Positions 43,973 to 52,937 of a stretch of 64,000 nucleotides of DNA are shown here, piece by piece. A program made the translations under genes and the position numbers. Positions within the stretch are counted from its first letter, which is position 1, and each line of letters starts with the position of its first letter. The notes under the pieces were generated by a model. That model was not told where the DNA came from, searched no databases, and worked only from the letters and a program-made list of their open reading frames with translations. Location: positions 62,001 to 126,000 of the forward strand of contig NZ_JAAOWU010000008.1 in the NCBI RefSeq assembly GCF_013778505.1. The letters are read 5' to 3'. The DNA comes from Pseudomonas sivasensis. Its GTDB lineage: Bacteria > Pseudomonadota > Gammaproteobacteria > Pseudomonadales > Pseudomonadaceae.

Positions 43973-44899
43973 ATGACCCCAGACGCACTTGCCACTCTGC
44001 ACGCCCACCTGCTTACCGCCCTGGCCAGCGCTCCGGCTGAAACCCGACGCCTATTCCATGGCCGTGGCCGCTGCTGGCCTGGGCTGGAACAGTTGACGGT
44101 GGACTGGCTGCAAGGGGTTATTCTGGTCGCGCTGTTCAAGGAGCCCGAGCCGGCGCACCTGCAGGCGTTGCAACAGCTGCTGATCGACTTCGACTGGGCT
44201 CGATTCGGCGCCCACACCGTCGCGCTGCAACACCGCTACCTGCCGCAAAGCACCACCGAATGGCTGGTGGGCGAGGCCATCGACGAATTGACCATCACCG
44301 AAGGCGGCCTGCGCTACCTGATTGACTTGGGCAAAAAGCAGAACAGTGGGCTATTCCTCGACATGCGCTACGGCCGCAACTGGGTGCGCGAACAAGCCAA
44401 GGGCCAGCGCGTGCTCAATCTGTTTGCCTATACCTGCGGTTTCTCAGTGGCAGCCATCGAAGGCGGCGCCGACCACGTGGTTAACCTCGACATGGCCCGT
44501 GGCGCCCTGAGCCGCGGCCGTGACAACCATCGCCTGAACGGTCATGACTTGAGCAGCGTCACCTTCTTGGGCCACGACTTGTTCAAGTCTTGGGCCAAGG
44601 TCACCAACAGCGGTCCCTACGACCTGGTGATCATCGACCCGCCGTCCTTTCAGAAAGGCAGCTTCCTGCTGACCAAGGACTACCAGCGAGTACTACGCCG
44701 CCTGCCGGATTTGCTCACGGCGCAGGGCACGGTGCTCGCCTGCATGAACGACCCGGCCTTTGGCGAAGACTTCCTGATCGACGGCGTGACCCGCGAGGCT
44801 CCAGGCCTGCGATATGTAGAACGCCTGGAAAACCCGCCGGAATTTCCGGATATTGACGCGCAAAGTGGCCTCAAGGCCCTGGTGTTCCGTCAAGGCTGA
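43973..44899 (+). CDS. Class I SAM-dependent methyltransferase, RlmI/RsmC-like
   Basis: A 308-aa methyltransferase. The SAM-binding motif is LNLFAYTCGFSVAAIEGGA near residue 155, an acidic residue follows in VVNLDMARGALS and the catalytic block is DLVIIDPPSFQKGSF. The DPPSF motif is typical of RlmI/RlmK 23S rRNA cytosine methyltransferases. The N-terminal region (about 130 aa) is a family-specific domain. ATG 43973 is chosen; an upstream codon would overlap the DUF1289 region. The RNA target is inferred from the family. Confidence 0.8.
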   Translation: MTPDALATLHAHLLTALASAPAETRRLFHGRGRCWPGLEQLTVDWLQGVILVALFKEPEPAHLQALQQLLIDFDWARFGAHTVALQHRYLPQSTTEWLVGEAIDELTITEGGLRYLIDLGKKQNSGLFLDMRYGRNWVREQAKGQRVLNLFAYTCGFSVAAIEGGADHVVNLDMARGALSRGRDNHRLNGHDLSSVTFLGHDLFKSWAKVTNSGPYDLVIIDPPSFQKGSFLLTKDYQRVLRRLPDLLTAQGTVLACMNDPAFGEDFLIDGVTREAPGLRYVERLENPPEFPDIDAQSGLKALVFRQG

Positions 44900-45047
44900 T
44901 GCCGAAACGTCCTACGCTTGCTACGCTAAGTGATACGCCGGGCGGTGAACCTTATGACCCCCTTCCCGGTCGATACCTGCATTCCCCGGCCAGACTCGAC
45001 GGCGTCACGTTGTCGGCTGCCCCGTTTCACCCTTTGGAGAACCGCCC

Positions 45048-45764
45048 GTGATATCGACCCTGCATGTAGCCAGAATCAAAGCCTGGGGCGCCCACGGCTT
45101 CACTGCCACCGGCGTGGTGCTGGCGTTTTTGGCCACTCTGGCGCTGCTGGAGAACTCACCCAAGGCCTGCCTGCTGTGGCTGGGCCTGGCGCTGGTGGTG
45201 GACGGCGTCGACGGCTCCCTGGCGCGACGGTTGAATGTCAGCACGGTACTGCCCAGCTTTGACGGCTCGGTACTGGACCTGGTGATCGACTACCTCACCT
45301 ATGTGTTCATTCCGGCACTGTTCATCTACCGCTACATCGACCTGCCGGAATTCACCCATCTGTTCACGGTGTCGGTGATCCTGGTCTCGTCGCTGTTCTG
45401 CTTCTGCAACGTCAACATGAAGAGCAAGGACAACTACTTCGTCGGCTTCCCCGCCGCCTGGAACGTGGTTGCCCTGTGCGTATACATCATCCAGCCGGAG
45501 GCCTGGGTCACGCTGCTGACCGTGATCGGCCTGGCCCTGCTGACTGTGACGCCAATGAAGTTCCTGCACCCGTTCCGGGTCAAGCGCTTCATGCCTATCA
45601 ATATCGCCGTGACCACGATCTGGTTGCTGTGCAGCTTTTTGATGGTGGTGGATTACCCCAATACCAACCCGTGGACGTTCGGGCTGTGGTCGCTGATGTC
45701 GGCGTATTTCCTGGGGATTTGCATCTGGCGCACGGCGCTGGAATGGTTGGGCACCCACAAATAG
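45048..45764 (+). CDS. pcs: Phosphatidylcholine synthase
   Basis: A 238-aa, eight-helix membrane enzyme that condenses CDP-diacylglycerol with choline. The modified CDP-alcohol phosphotransferase motif of the Pcs family is complete: DGSLAR, twelve residues, then GSVLDLVID, matching DGxxAR-x12-GxxxDxxxD. Start is GTG 45048 with TTTGGAGA just upstream. Phosphatidylcholine is uncommon in bacteria but known in host-associated pseudomonads. Confidence 0.9.
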   Translation: MISTLHVARIKAWGAHGFTATGVVLAFLATLALLENSPKACLLWLGLALVVDGVDGSLARRLNVSTVLPSFDGSVLDLVIDYLTYVFIPALFIYRYIDLPEFTHLFTVSVILVSSLFCFCNVNMKSKDNYFVGFPAAWNVVALCVYIIQPEAWVTLLTVIGLALLTVTPMKFLHPFRVKRFMPINIAVTTIWLLCSFLMVVDYPNTNPWTFGLWSLMSAYFLGICIWRTALEWLGTHK

Positions 45765-45784
45765 CCAACCGGACACGGTAAAAC

Positions 45785-45875
45785 ATGTGGGAGGGGGCTT
45801 GCCCCCGATGACGGTGCATCAGTGACAGATAAGCTGACTGGCACACCGCAATCGGGGACAAGCCCCCTCCCACAT
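45785..45875. repeat. REP doublet after pcs
   Basis: ATGTGGGAGGGGGCTTGCCC and GGACAAGCCCCCTCCCACAT are inverted about 45 bp apart, the same theme as 43302-43394. It separates pcs from the TSUP permease gene. Confidence 0.8.
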
Positions 45876-45959
45876 TTGGTTCTGCGTCCCTCTGGGAGGT
45901 AAGATGGCGGCCCTTCGCACAGCGCTTTGCTGCGCACTGCCAACCATAAGCCCTGCCCA

Positions 45960-46739
45960 ATGCCTTTCGAACTTAGCGTAGACCTCACCACCCTCGCCAT
46001 TCTCGCCGTCGTGGCCTTTGTCGCCGGTTTCATCGACGCCATCGCCGGTGGCGGCGGCCTGCTGACCACGCCCGCCCTGCTCACCGCAGGCATGCCACCG
46101 CACTTGGTATTGGGCACCAACAAGCTCAGTTCCACCTTCGGTTCCGCCACCGCCAGCTTTACCTTCTACCGCCGCAAGCTGTTCCACCCACGCCAGTGGG
46201 TTCACGCCATCGTCGGCACGTTGATCGGTGCATTGACCGGCGCGGTCGTCGCCCACTACCTGCCCGCCGAAACCCTGAACAAAATGCTCCCGGTGATCGT
46301 CTTCGGTTGCGGCCTGTACCTACTGTTTGGCGGCACGCCCAAGGCAGCGCTGGATAACGACGCGCCAATCAAGAAGAAATGGCAGTCCACCCAAGGCTTC
46401 GGCCTGGGTTTCTACGATGGCGTGGCCGGCCCCGGTACCGGCGCGTTCTGGACGGTCAGCACCATGTTGCTGCACCCCATTGACCTGGTGAAGGCCAGCG
46501 GCGTTGCGCGCAGCATGAACTTCGTCAGCAACGCGGCAGCGCTGTCGGTGTTTATCTTCAACGGGTCAGTGGACTGGATAGTCGGGCTGGCGATGGGCGT
46601 GTCGGTGATGTGTGGCGCATTCTTTGGCGCACGCAGCGCAATCAGCGGCGGCGCCAAATTCATTCGCCCGGTGTTTATCACCGTAGTCCTCGGCCTGACG
46701 GTGCGCCTAGCCTGGCAGCACTGGTTCAGCGTGGCCTAA
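45960..46739 (+). CDS. TSUP (TauE/SafE) family permease
   Basis: A 259-aa protein with about eight membrane segments. The N-terminal half has [21 protein letters not shown] and [12 protein letters not shown], and the C-terminal half repeats [18 protein letters not shown], the paired motifs of the TSUP family. Family members move sulfite, sulfonates, taurine or other small anions, often outward. ATG 45960 is chosen because it opens just before the first helix. Its 3' end overlaps the convergent nudC gene by 33 bp. Confidence 0.85.
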   Translation: MPFELSVDLTTLAILAVVAFVAGFIDAIAGGGGLLTTPALLTAGMPPHLVLGTNKLSSTFGSATASFTFYRRKLFHPRQWVHAIVGTLIGALTGAVVAHYLPAETLNKMLPVIVFGCGLYLLFGGTPKAALDNDAPIKKKWQSTQGFGLGFYDGVAGPGTGAFWTVSTMLLHPIDLVKASGVARSMNFVSNAAALSVFIFNGSVDWIVGLAMGVSVMCGAFFGARSAISGGAKFIRPVFITVVLGLTVRLAWQHWFSVA

Positions 46740-47540
46740 GCGACGGGCCAGGTAGAGGTCGATCAGGTAGCGCGCAATCGAACGTGAAGCGGGCAACGGC
46801 GGCAGATCGTGGATGTTGAACCACTGCGCGTCCTCGATCTCGTCAGCCTGGGGCACGATATCGCCACCGGCGTACTCGGCGTGAAAGCCCAGCATCATCG
46901 AATGGGGGAACGGCCAGCACTGGCTGCCCATGTACTGAATGTTCTTGACCTCCACCTGCACTTCCTCGCGCACCTCTCGAATCAGGCAGTCCTCGGCCGA
47001 CTCGCCCGGCTCGGCAAACCCCGCCAGCGTGCTGTACACGCCAGTGACAAAACGCGGTGAACGCGCCAACAGAATCTCGTCGCCGCGGGTCACCAGCACG
47101 ATCATGCTCGGCGAGATCCGCGGGTAACTGCGCAGGTCGCAGGCCTGGCAGAACATCGCTCGCTCCCGCGGCACCTGGACCATGGCCTGGCCGCAACTGC
47201 CGCAAAAACGATGCTCCCGCGCCCAGGTGCCGATCTGGGCGGCGTATCCGAGCACTTTGTACAGGGTGTGATCGCCTTGCAGCATAAAGCCGCGCAGGCC
47301 TTGCCAGCCGCAGCCCGGCACGTCAGCGGCAGAGTTCAGTTCCAGCAAGTACACCGGCTCCCCGTCGAGGTGTCCGATGCCGTGCTCGGCGAACACCGAC
47401 AAGTCCTGGCGCTTGAGCCATTCCCGAGGGAACAGCGGGCCATTGGTGTCATGTAAAAAGCCGTCGCGGCTGCGGGCGACGGCCCAGCCGCCGGGAGTGT
47501 CGTTGTCCAGCAACGTTGTGGTAATCCAGCCTTGGGTCAT
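46707..47540 (-). CDS. nudC: NAD+ diphosphatase / NAD-capped RNA decapping Nudix enzyme
   Basis: A 277-aa NudC. The zinc ribbon shows four Cys (FCGSCGQ and FCQACDL), followed by [12 protein letters not shown]. The Nudix box is [20 protein letters not shown], and the NADH-specific motif downstream is [12 protein letters not shown], where most NudC proteins have SQPWPFP. The Pro to Cys change is a conservative oddity. The enzyme hydrolyses NAD(H) to NMN and AMP and decaps NAD-RNA. ATG 47540 is chosen; the gene follows the crotonase gene by 5 bp. Confidence 0.93.
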   Translation of the reverse strand: MTQGWITTTLLDNDTPGGWAVARSRDGFLHDTNGPLFPREWLKRQDLSVFAEHGIGHLDGEPVYLLELNSAADVPGCGWQGLRGFMLQGDHTLYKVLGYAAQIGTWAREHRFCGSCGQAMVQVPRERAMFCQACDLRSYPRISPSMIVLVTRGDEILLARSPRFVTGVYSTLAGFAEPGESAEDCLIREVREEVQVEVKNIQYMGSQCWPFPHSMMLGFHAEYAGGDIVPQADEIEDAQWFNIHDLPPLPASRSIARYLIDLYLARRLGHAEPVLPG

Positions 47541-47545
47541 GTCAG

Positions 47546-48358
47546 TCAATCCACGAATTCGGGTTTCTGCTTACTCATATGGGCCGCGATGGCCACGCGC
47601 AGGTCGTTGGATTGCAACATAGCCGAGTTCCAGGTGGCAACGTATTCGAGACCATCATTGACCGTATGGTCACGCATATAACTGATCATGGCCTTGGTGC
47701 CGGTCACAGCAATCGGCGACTTGGCGGCGATCTGATGGGCGATTTCCATTACGCCGGCCAGCAGTTGCTCGTGATCGGGATAAACGCGGTTGACCAGGCC
47801 AATGCTGCGCGCTTCCTCGGCACCGAATTGGCGACCGGTATAGGCCAGCTCACGCAGCATGCCGTCACCGATGATGCGTGGCAGGCGTTGCAGGGTGCCG
47901 ACGTCGGCAGCCATGCCGATGTCGATTTCCTTGATGGAAAACTGTGCGTCTTCAGCCGCGTAGCGCATGTCGCAGGCGCTGATCAGGTCGATGGCGCCGC
48001 CGATGCAATAGCCGTGGATCGCCGCCAATACCGGCTTGCGGCAGTTGTCGACCGCGTTGAACGAGGCTTGCAGCTCCAGGATTTTGCGGCGCAGCAGCCG
48101 CGCGTTGCGGCCCACGTCCTTGCCAAAGGCGTTGGCCACGGAGGCCAACATCATCAGGTCGATACCGGACGAGAAATGCTTGCCGGCGCCGCTGAGCACC
48201 ACGGCACGCACGGCGTCGGTGTCTTCGACCCATTGGAAAATGTCGATGATCTCGGTCCAGAACACCGCGTTCATCGCGTTGATCTTTTCCGGGCGGTTGA
48301 TCTGCACATGGGCAACGTTGCCAATGACTTCGACGACGAACGCTTGGTATTCGGACAT
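47546..48358 (-). CDS. Crotonase, delta(3,5)-delta(2,4)-dienoyl-CoA isomerase-like
   Basis: A 270-aa crotonase-fold protein. Oxyanion-hole residues fall in [11 protein letters not shown] and [20 protein letters not shown]. The block [20 protein letters not shown] closely follows mammalian ECH1, with the two acidic catalytic residues in EIDIG and ADVG. It should isomerise dienoyl-CoA from odd-position double bonds in fatty-acid degradation. ATG 48358 is chosen; a longer frame has no ribosome binding site. NudC lies directly downstream. Confidence 0.88.
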   Translation of the reverse strand: MSEYQAFVVEVIGNVAHVQINRPEKINAMNAVFWTEIIDIFQWVEDTDAVRAVVLSGAGKHFSSGIDLMMLASVANAFGKDVGRNARLLRRKILELQASFNAVDNCRKPVLAAIHGYCIGGAIDLISACDMRYAAEDAQFSIKEIDIGMAADVGTLQRLPRIIGDGMLRELAYTGRQFGAEEARSIGLVNRVYPDHEQLLAGVMEIAHQIAAKSPIAVTGTKAMISYMRDHTVNDGLEYVATWNSAMLQSNDLRVAIAAHMSKQKPEFVD

Positions 48359-48518
48359 GGCAGTGATCCCTGACTGGCGAGTGATAAGGCCCGAACTATA
48401 ACAAGGGTCCACCACGGCGCATCGGCCAAAAGCGGGACTGGCAAAAAACCCTGCCAGGCGCCATCCTTGGCGCTTTAAGCCGCCTTCTGTGCGGCGCTCG
48501 ACGTTTTAAGGAAATGCC

Positions 48519-49073
48519 ATGCACGCCCAACCCCTTGCCCCCGCCGATTTCGACTTCATCGAAGAAACCCTGCTTAAGTACGGCGATGACCATTCGGTGC
48601 TGAACCTGGCGGAGCTCGACGGTTACTTCACCGCATTGGTGTCCAGCCCGGCACAGGTGGATGTAGCCGAGTGGTTCCCGGCAATCTGGGGTGGTCAGAA
48701 CCCTGAATGGGACAGCATGGACGACGCCCAGCGCTTCCTGGAGTTGTGCGTACGTCACAGCAACACCCTGGCCGCCCAACTGGCGACCGACGCACAAGGC
48801 TTCAAAGCACGCTTCGACGACACCGAACATCAAGGCCAAACCGTAACCCTCGCGGAAGAATGGTGCTTTGGCTATATCCGAGGCGCAGCCATCGGCAACT
48901 GGCCGCAACTGCCTGCCGAACAGGCCGCGCAGTTGGAGAAAATCTCCTGGTGCGCCGAGCAGGACAACTTCGAGTTGCCGGCCGACCTGGATGTGCAGGC
49001 TCACCAGCAACGCGTCAGCGAGATCGAACCGGCCGCGCGGGCCCTGCATGATTACTGGTTGAGCCGGCGCTAA
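48519..49073 (+). CDS. UPF0149/YecA-like family protein
   Basis: A 184-aa UPF0149 protein: VLNLAELDGYFTALVSSP, then EWCFGYIRGAAIGNWPQL, with no SEC-type C-terminal zinc tail (the YecA/YgfB proteins without it form a cytoplasmic helical fold). RBS AAGGAAA is at ideal spacing. The function of the family is not established. It lies between the divergent crotonase gene and aroA. Confidence 0.87.
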   Translation: MHAQPLAPADFDFIEETLLKYGDDHSVLNLAELDGYFTALVSSPAQVDVAEWFPAIWGGQNPEWDSMDDAQRFLELCVRHSNTLAAQLATDAQGFKARFDDTEHQGQTVTLAEEWCFGYIRGAAIGNWPQLPAEQAAQLEKISWCAEQDNFELPADLDVQAHQQRVSEIEPAARALHDYWLSRR

Positions 49074-49163
49074 ACCTCGACAAGCACTGCACCTTTGGCC
49101 GATTATTCGGGTCCGCCCGTCGGCCACTCCGTCCCACCTTGCCTTGATCAGGAGCCTTGTACC

Positions 49164-50420
49164 TTGAGTTCGCAGAAAACCGTGACCGTTACACCGCCCA
49201 ACTTCCCCCTGAACGGCAAGGTCGCACCGCCCGGCTCCAAGTCCATTACCAACCGCGCCCTGCTGCTGGCCGCCCTGGCCAAGGGCACCAGCCGCCTCAG
49301 TGGCGCGCTGAAAAGCGACGACACCCGCCACATGTCGGTGGCCCTGCGCCAAATGGGCGTCACCATCGATGAGCCTGATGACACCACCTTTGTCGTCACA
49401 GGCAGCGGCAAGCTTCAATTGCCTGCGCAACCGCTGTTCCTGGGCAATGCCGGCACGGCGATGCGCTTTCTCACCGCCGCCGTCGCCACCGTCGAAGGCG
49501 CCGTGGTGCTGGACGGCGACCACTATATGCAGAAGCGCCCGATCGGCCCGCTGCTGACCACCCTCAGCGAGAACGGCATCCAGGTCGACAGCCCGACCGG
49601 TTGCCCGCCGGTGACCGTGCACGGCGTGGGCAAGGTCCAAGCCAAGCGTTTTGAGATCGACGGCGGTTTGTCCAGCCAATACGTCTCGGCCCTATTGATG
49701 CTGGCCGCGTGCGGTGAAGCTCCGATTGAGGTGGCGTTGACCGGCAAGGACATCGGCGCCCGTGGCTACGTGGACCTGACCCTGGACTGCATGCGTGCCT
49801 TCGGGGCGCAGGTTGATGAGGTCAACGACACCACCTGGCGTGTAGCCCCCACTGGCTACACCGCCCATGACTACTTGATCGAACCCGACGCGTCCGCTGC
49901 CACGTACCTGTGGGCTGCTGAAGTGTTGACCGGTGGCCGTATCGACATCGGCGTGGCCGCGCAGGACTTCACCCAACCGGACGCCAAGGCCCAGGCCGTG
50001 ATCGCCCAGTTCCCGAACATGCAGGCCACCGTGGTCGGCTCTCAGATGCAGGACGCGATCCCGACGCTGGCCGTGCTGGCCGCGTTCAACAACACCCCGG
50101 TGCGCTTCACAGAGCTGGCCAACCTTCGGGTCAAGGAATGTGATCGCGTGCAGGCACTGCATGACGGCCTCAATGAAATCCGTCCAGGCCTGGCGACCAT
50201 CGAAGGCGATGACCTGCTGGTGGCCGCTGATCCTGGACTGGCCGGTACATCGTGCAACGCGCTCATCGACACCCACGCCGACCACCGCATCGCCATGTGC
50301 TTTGCCCTGGCTGGTTTGAAAGTGTCGGGTATCCGCATCCAGGATCCGGACTGCGTCGCCAAGACCTATCCTGAGTACTGGAAGGCCCTGGGCAGTCTTG
50401 GGGTCGCGCTGAGCTACTGA
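49164..50420 (+). CDS. aroA: Stand-alone 5-enolpyruvylshikimate-3-phosphate synthase
   Basis: A 418-aa EPSP synthase of the shikimate pathway. APPGSKSITNRALLLAALA binds shikimate-3-phosphate, LGNAGTAMRFLTAAVA is the PEP/glyphosate loop, and FTELANLRVKECDRVQAL and DTHADHRIAMCFALAGL complete the site. In the loop the residue after AMR is Phe where E. coli AroA has Pro101. The start is TTG 49164, with AGGAG ten bases upstream; the nearest ATG lies far inside. Many pseudomonads make EPSP synthase as part of a TyrA-AroA fusion, so this monofunctional gene may be an additional copy. Confidence 0.93.
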   Translation: MSSQKTVTVTPPNFPLNGKVAPPGSKSITNRALLLAALAKGTSRLSGALKSDDTRHMSVALRQMGVTIDEPDDTTFVVTGSGKLQLPAQPLFLGNAGTAMRFLTAAVATVEGAVVLDGDHYMQKRPIGPLLTTLSENGIQVDSPTGCPPVTVHGVGKVQAKRFEIDGGLSSQYVSALLMLAACGEAPIEVALTGKDIGARGYVDLTLDCMRAFGAQVDEVNDTTWRVAPTGYTAHDYLIEPDASAATYLWAAEVLTGGRIDIGVAAQDFTQPDAKAQAVIAQFPNMQATVVGSQMQDAIPTLAVLAAFNNTPVRFTELANLRVKECDRVQALHDGLNEIRPGLATIEGDDLLVAADPGLAGTSCNALIDTHADHRIAMCFALAGLKVSGIRIQDPDCVAKTYPEYWKALGSLGVALSY

Positions 50421-50452
50421 GTCAGCGGCGCCGAAATGGGGAGGGAATGCAC

Positions 50453-50842
50453 ATGACAATTCGCCAACCCTGCCCACCCGGCGCCTGTGTCTGCGACCGC
50501 GAGCAATTGCTTGAAGCCCCCGGCGCCGACCTGCGCATCCTCAACCTCACGCGCCAGGAAGAAAAACGCCTGCTCGACCGCCTCGAAGACCTCAAGAGCC
50601 TGCAAGACCTGGAGCGCATGCAACAGCTGATGTACCAGCAATTGGGCATTCGCGTGCATATCGCACCGGGACACACCGAGGTCAAAAGCATGCGCGGGAT
50701 CCAGATCGTTATCGACGAACTACCGGGCATGTGCCGCAAGACTCGGCAATCGATCCCGGCGGCGATTCGCCGAGGCCTTGAGAAACGCCCGGAAATCGCC
50801 TACCGCCTGCTGGATGCCCACGACCTGTTTCGCGAAGGTTGA
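50453..50842 (+). CDS. Conserved hypothetical protein
   Basis: A 129-aa protein starting MTIRQPCPPGACVCDR. ATG 50453 has GGGGAGGG seven bases upstream; an ATG two codons earlier sits too close to that site. A CPPGACVCDR motif with clustered Cys at the N-terminus suggests metal binding. The middle contains RQEEKRLLDRLEDLKSLQDLERMQ, a probable coiled coil. No family is recognised. It ends 1 bp from the convergent quinone reductase gene. Confidence 0.75.
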   Translation: MTIRQPCPPGACVCDREQLLEAPGADLRILNLTRQEEKRLLDRLEDLKSLQDLERMQQLMYQQLGIRVHIAPGHTEVKSMRGIQIVIDELPGMCRKTRQSIPAAIRRGLEKRPEIAYRLLDAHDLFREG

Positions 50843-50843
50843 C

Positions 50844-51443
50844 TCAACCGGCGACTGTCTCGGCTTCGAACAGCTGCTGCCCGACGGCCTTTGCCGTTTT
50901 CAGATGCGCCTCGGCCGCGCCGCCTTCCGAGTCCAGCAACAATTCGGACGTCACCACCTTCGCCCCACAGTAATCAAAGATGCCGTAGTCGATCTGCGTG
51001 CGCATCGCCGTGGCATAGCCGTGGCGGTCAAACGCGCCGGCATCCGCAGCGCCGAGGGCCAACAGGTGCACCTGCAAATGCCGCAGTTTTTTCACCACTG
51101 GGGTATCCGGGCCGTAGTCGATCGCCCAGCCATTGACGAACACTCGATCGACCCACCCCTTGAGCAGCCCCGGCAGCGACCACCAGTAGATAGGGAAAGC
51201 GAGCACCAAGGCGTCGGCGCGGTCGAGCCGCGCCTGTTCAGCGAGCACATCGGCCGGTGGCGTGGCGTGGTTACGGTGTACGCGGTGGTCGGCGGCGGTG
51301 TAGCGCGGGTCGAAACCTTCGGCGGCGAGGTCGGCGATTTCGTAGGTGTGGCCGGAGGCGCTGAGGCCTGCAGCGACTTGCGTGGCGATGCTGTGGGTGA
51401 GGGATTGTGGGTCGTGATGAGCAACAACGATCAGTGCGTGCAT
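50844..51443 (-). CDS. Flavodoxin-fold NAD(P)H-quinone oxidoreductase (KefF/MdaB-like)
   Basis: A 199-aa flavoprotein. IVVAHHDPQSLTHSIA is the N-terminal phosphate loop, FPIYWWSLPGLLKGWVDRVF is the typical FMN-binding signature and GWAIDYGP follows. It probably reduces quinones by two electrons using NAD(P)H, as MdaB and KefF do. It is divergent from a TetR regulator across direct repeats and is presumably repressed by it until an electrophile or quinone appears. Confidence 0.88.
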   Translation of the reverse strand: MHALIVVAHHDPQSLTHSIATQVAAGLSASGHTYEIADLAAEGFDPRYTAADHRVHRNHATPPADVLAEQARLDRADALVLAFPIYWWSLPGLLKGWVDRVFVNGWAIDYGPDTPVVKKLRHLQVHLLALGAADAGAFDRHGYATAMRTQIDYGIFDYCGAKVVTSELLLDSEGGAAEAHLKTAKAVGQQLFEAETVAG

Positions 51444-51476
51444 GACATTGACTCCCTTTCGGTTTAGGCTGGGCTT

Positions 51477-51518
51477 AGTTACTTTTGGTAAGTTAATTCA
51501 AATAAGTTACTTTTGGTA
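51477..51518. promoter_or_regulatory. Twin 14-bp direct repeats between TetR and quinone reductase genes
   Basis: AGTTACTTTTGGTA occurs at 51477-51490 and again, identical, at 51505-51518, 28 bp apart. The first copy extends to TTAC-TTTTG-GTAA, a small inverted repeat. The region lies between the divergent starts (51443 and 51526), as expected for the TetR operator. Confidence 0.7.
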
Positions 51519-51525
51519 TATAAGC

Positions 51526-52161
51526 ATGTCAAGCAATGAATCCCCTGCCCCACGTCGTCGTTTGTCCCGTGAGGATCGCCTGCATCAATTGTTGGAAGTG
51601 GCCTGGCAACTGGTGCGCGAGGAAGGCACCGACGCCCTGACTCTGGGCCGCCTGGCGGAACTGGCGGGCGTGACCAAACCGGTGGTCTATGACCATTTCG
51701 TCACCCGTGCGGGGTTGTTGGCGGCGCTGTATGAAGACTTCGACGGGCGTCAGAACCAAGCCTTCGCCGATGCCATCGAGGCCAGCCGTGCAACCCTGCA
51801 AGACCGCGCCTGGGTCATCGCCGCGTCCTACGTGGACTGCGTGTTATTGCAGGGTCGGGAAATTCCGGGCGTGACCGCCGCGTTGAGCGGCTCACCGGAG
51901 CTGGAAGCGCTGAAGCGCAAATACGAGGCCATTTTTCTCGACAAATGCCGTGACGCCCTGGCGCCCTTCGCCCCCAACGGCACGCTGTCACAAGCCGGCC
52001 TGCGGGCCATGCTGGGCGCGGCGGAAGCCTTGTCCCACGCAGCGGCCGACGGCGAAATCAGCCGAGAAGAAGCCCAGCACGAATTGTTGGCGATCCTATT
52101 GGCGATGGTTAACCGCGCGCCTGTTTTGTCACCTGACCCACTGCAATCGCTGCCTCGCTAA
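51526..52161 (+). CDS. TetR-family transcriptional regulator
   Basis: A 211-aa TetR repressor. The helix-turn-helix is TLGRLAELAGVTKPVVYDHF near residues 45-65, followed by an all-alpha ligand domain. ATG 51526 follows the second operator repeat; an earlier start would lie in the divergent gene. It likely represses its own gene and the quinone reductase at 50844. The ligand is unknown. Confidence 0.88.
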   Translation: MSSNESPAPRRRLSREDRLHQLLEVAWQLVREEGTDALTLGRLAELAGVTKPVVYDHFVTRAGLLAALYEDFDGRQNQAFADAIEASRATLQDRAWVIAASYVDCVLLQGREIPGVTAALSGSPELEALKRKYEAIFLDKCRDALAPFAPNGTLSQAGLRAMLGAAEALSHAAADGEISREEAQHELLAILLAMVNRAPVLSPDPLQSLPR

Positions 52162-52203
52162 AGCTCGGGAGCGCCTACAGGGGATCGGTGGTTGACGCTC
52201 TGT

Positions 52204-52881
52204 TTAGCCCCGCTCCTGAACGAATAACCGGACTTTGCGCGTCAATTGGTCAAGATGCCGATCCCGCTGCTTCTCCGCGTCGACCATCGCCCGCTTGCCG
52301 TGTTTTTGCAGCAGGTAGGTATGGATCTGCCGCACTTCGAGGGAGCTATAGATCGCGGCTACGTCCAGCACGCCCATCAGGCCATCCGTGCCGTAGTCGC
52401 GAGTGTTCATCAGCACCTGGGTGCCACGTGCGGCGCGTACTTGAAAGCCCAGGGCTTCGAACGCAGGCACCTTTTCCACGGCACACGCCAATTCGGCATG
52501 GGGATAGCGCGCCAGCACGTCTTGCATCATCCCCCGTGCCACGCCCTGGCGGCGCAAACCGGCTTTTACAGCCATGAAGGCAATGCCACAGGCTTCGGGA
52601 TCATCCTTCACCGGCAGGCAAAGAAAAAAACCGATGACGGTCTCCGAGTCCTCGGCGTCGGTAGCCACGATCAGTTCGACGTCAATGCCCTTCTCCCCAT
52701 TCAGCGCCTGCAGGTAAAGGTGCACTTCAAAGCCAACCGCATACTGGTAGATGTTGTAGAGCAGGTTGCTCGGCGGCAACGCGACGCTGCTGATGTCAGT
52801 GAGGTTGTCTACCACCATCTGCAGGATCTGGCCATTGATGGGCTCGGGGCATGGTGTGGTGTAGCGGGTAAGGCTGAACAT
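52204..52881 (-). CDS. GNAT-family N-acetyltransferase
   Basis: A 225-aa protein with a GNAT core at about residues 60-160: IGFFLCLPVKDDPEACGIAF, then the acetyl-CoA loop VKAGLRRQGVARGMMQDVL and VPAFEALGFQV. The C-terminal 60 residues are an extra helical region. The substrate is unknown. It is monocistronic, 56 bp from the LysR gene. Confidence 0.82.
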   Translation of the reverse strand: MFSLTRYTTPCPEPINGQILQMVVDNLTDISSVALPPSNLLYNIYQYAVGFEVHLYLQALNGEKGIDVELIVATDAEDSETVIGFFLCLPVKDDPEACGIAFMAVKAGLRRQGVARGMMQDVLARYPHAELACAVEKVPAFEALGFQVRAARGTQVLMNTRDYGTDGLMGVLDVAAIYSSLEVRQIHTYLLQKHGKRAMVDAEKQRDRHLDQLTRKVRLFVQERG

Positions 52882-52937
52882 GCAAATTCCTGGGGGTTCA
52901 CGTCTAGGCAGCGGGGATTGTACCTGTTGCGCACGGT

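Noticed and set aside
44900..45047. Intergenic region before pcs inspected for a tRNA
   Set aside because: No cloverleaf-compatible arms or TTC-containing T-loop with matching acceptor stem could be found.
43302..45875. REP doublets considered as CRISPR-like repeats or as attachment sites
   Set aside because: They are inverted pairs with dissimilar spacers, only two copies, and no cas genes or integrase are present.
48458..48495. Two short GC hairpins (GCGCCA/TGGCGC and GCCGC/GCGGC) before the UPF0149 gene
   Set aside because: Short stems with long context of similar GC sequence and no T-run; they may be leader structure, but nothing supports a riboswitch or terminator.
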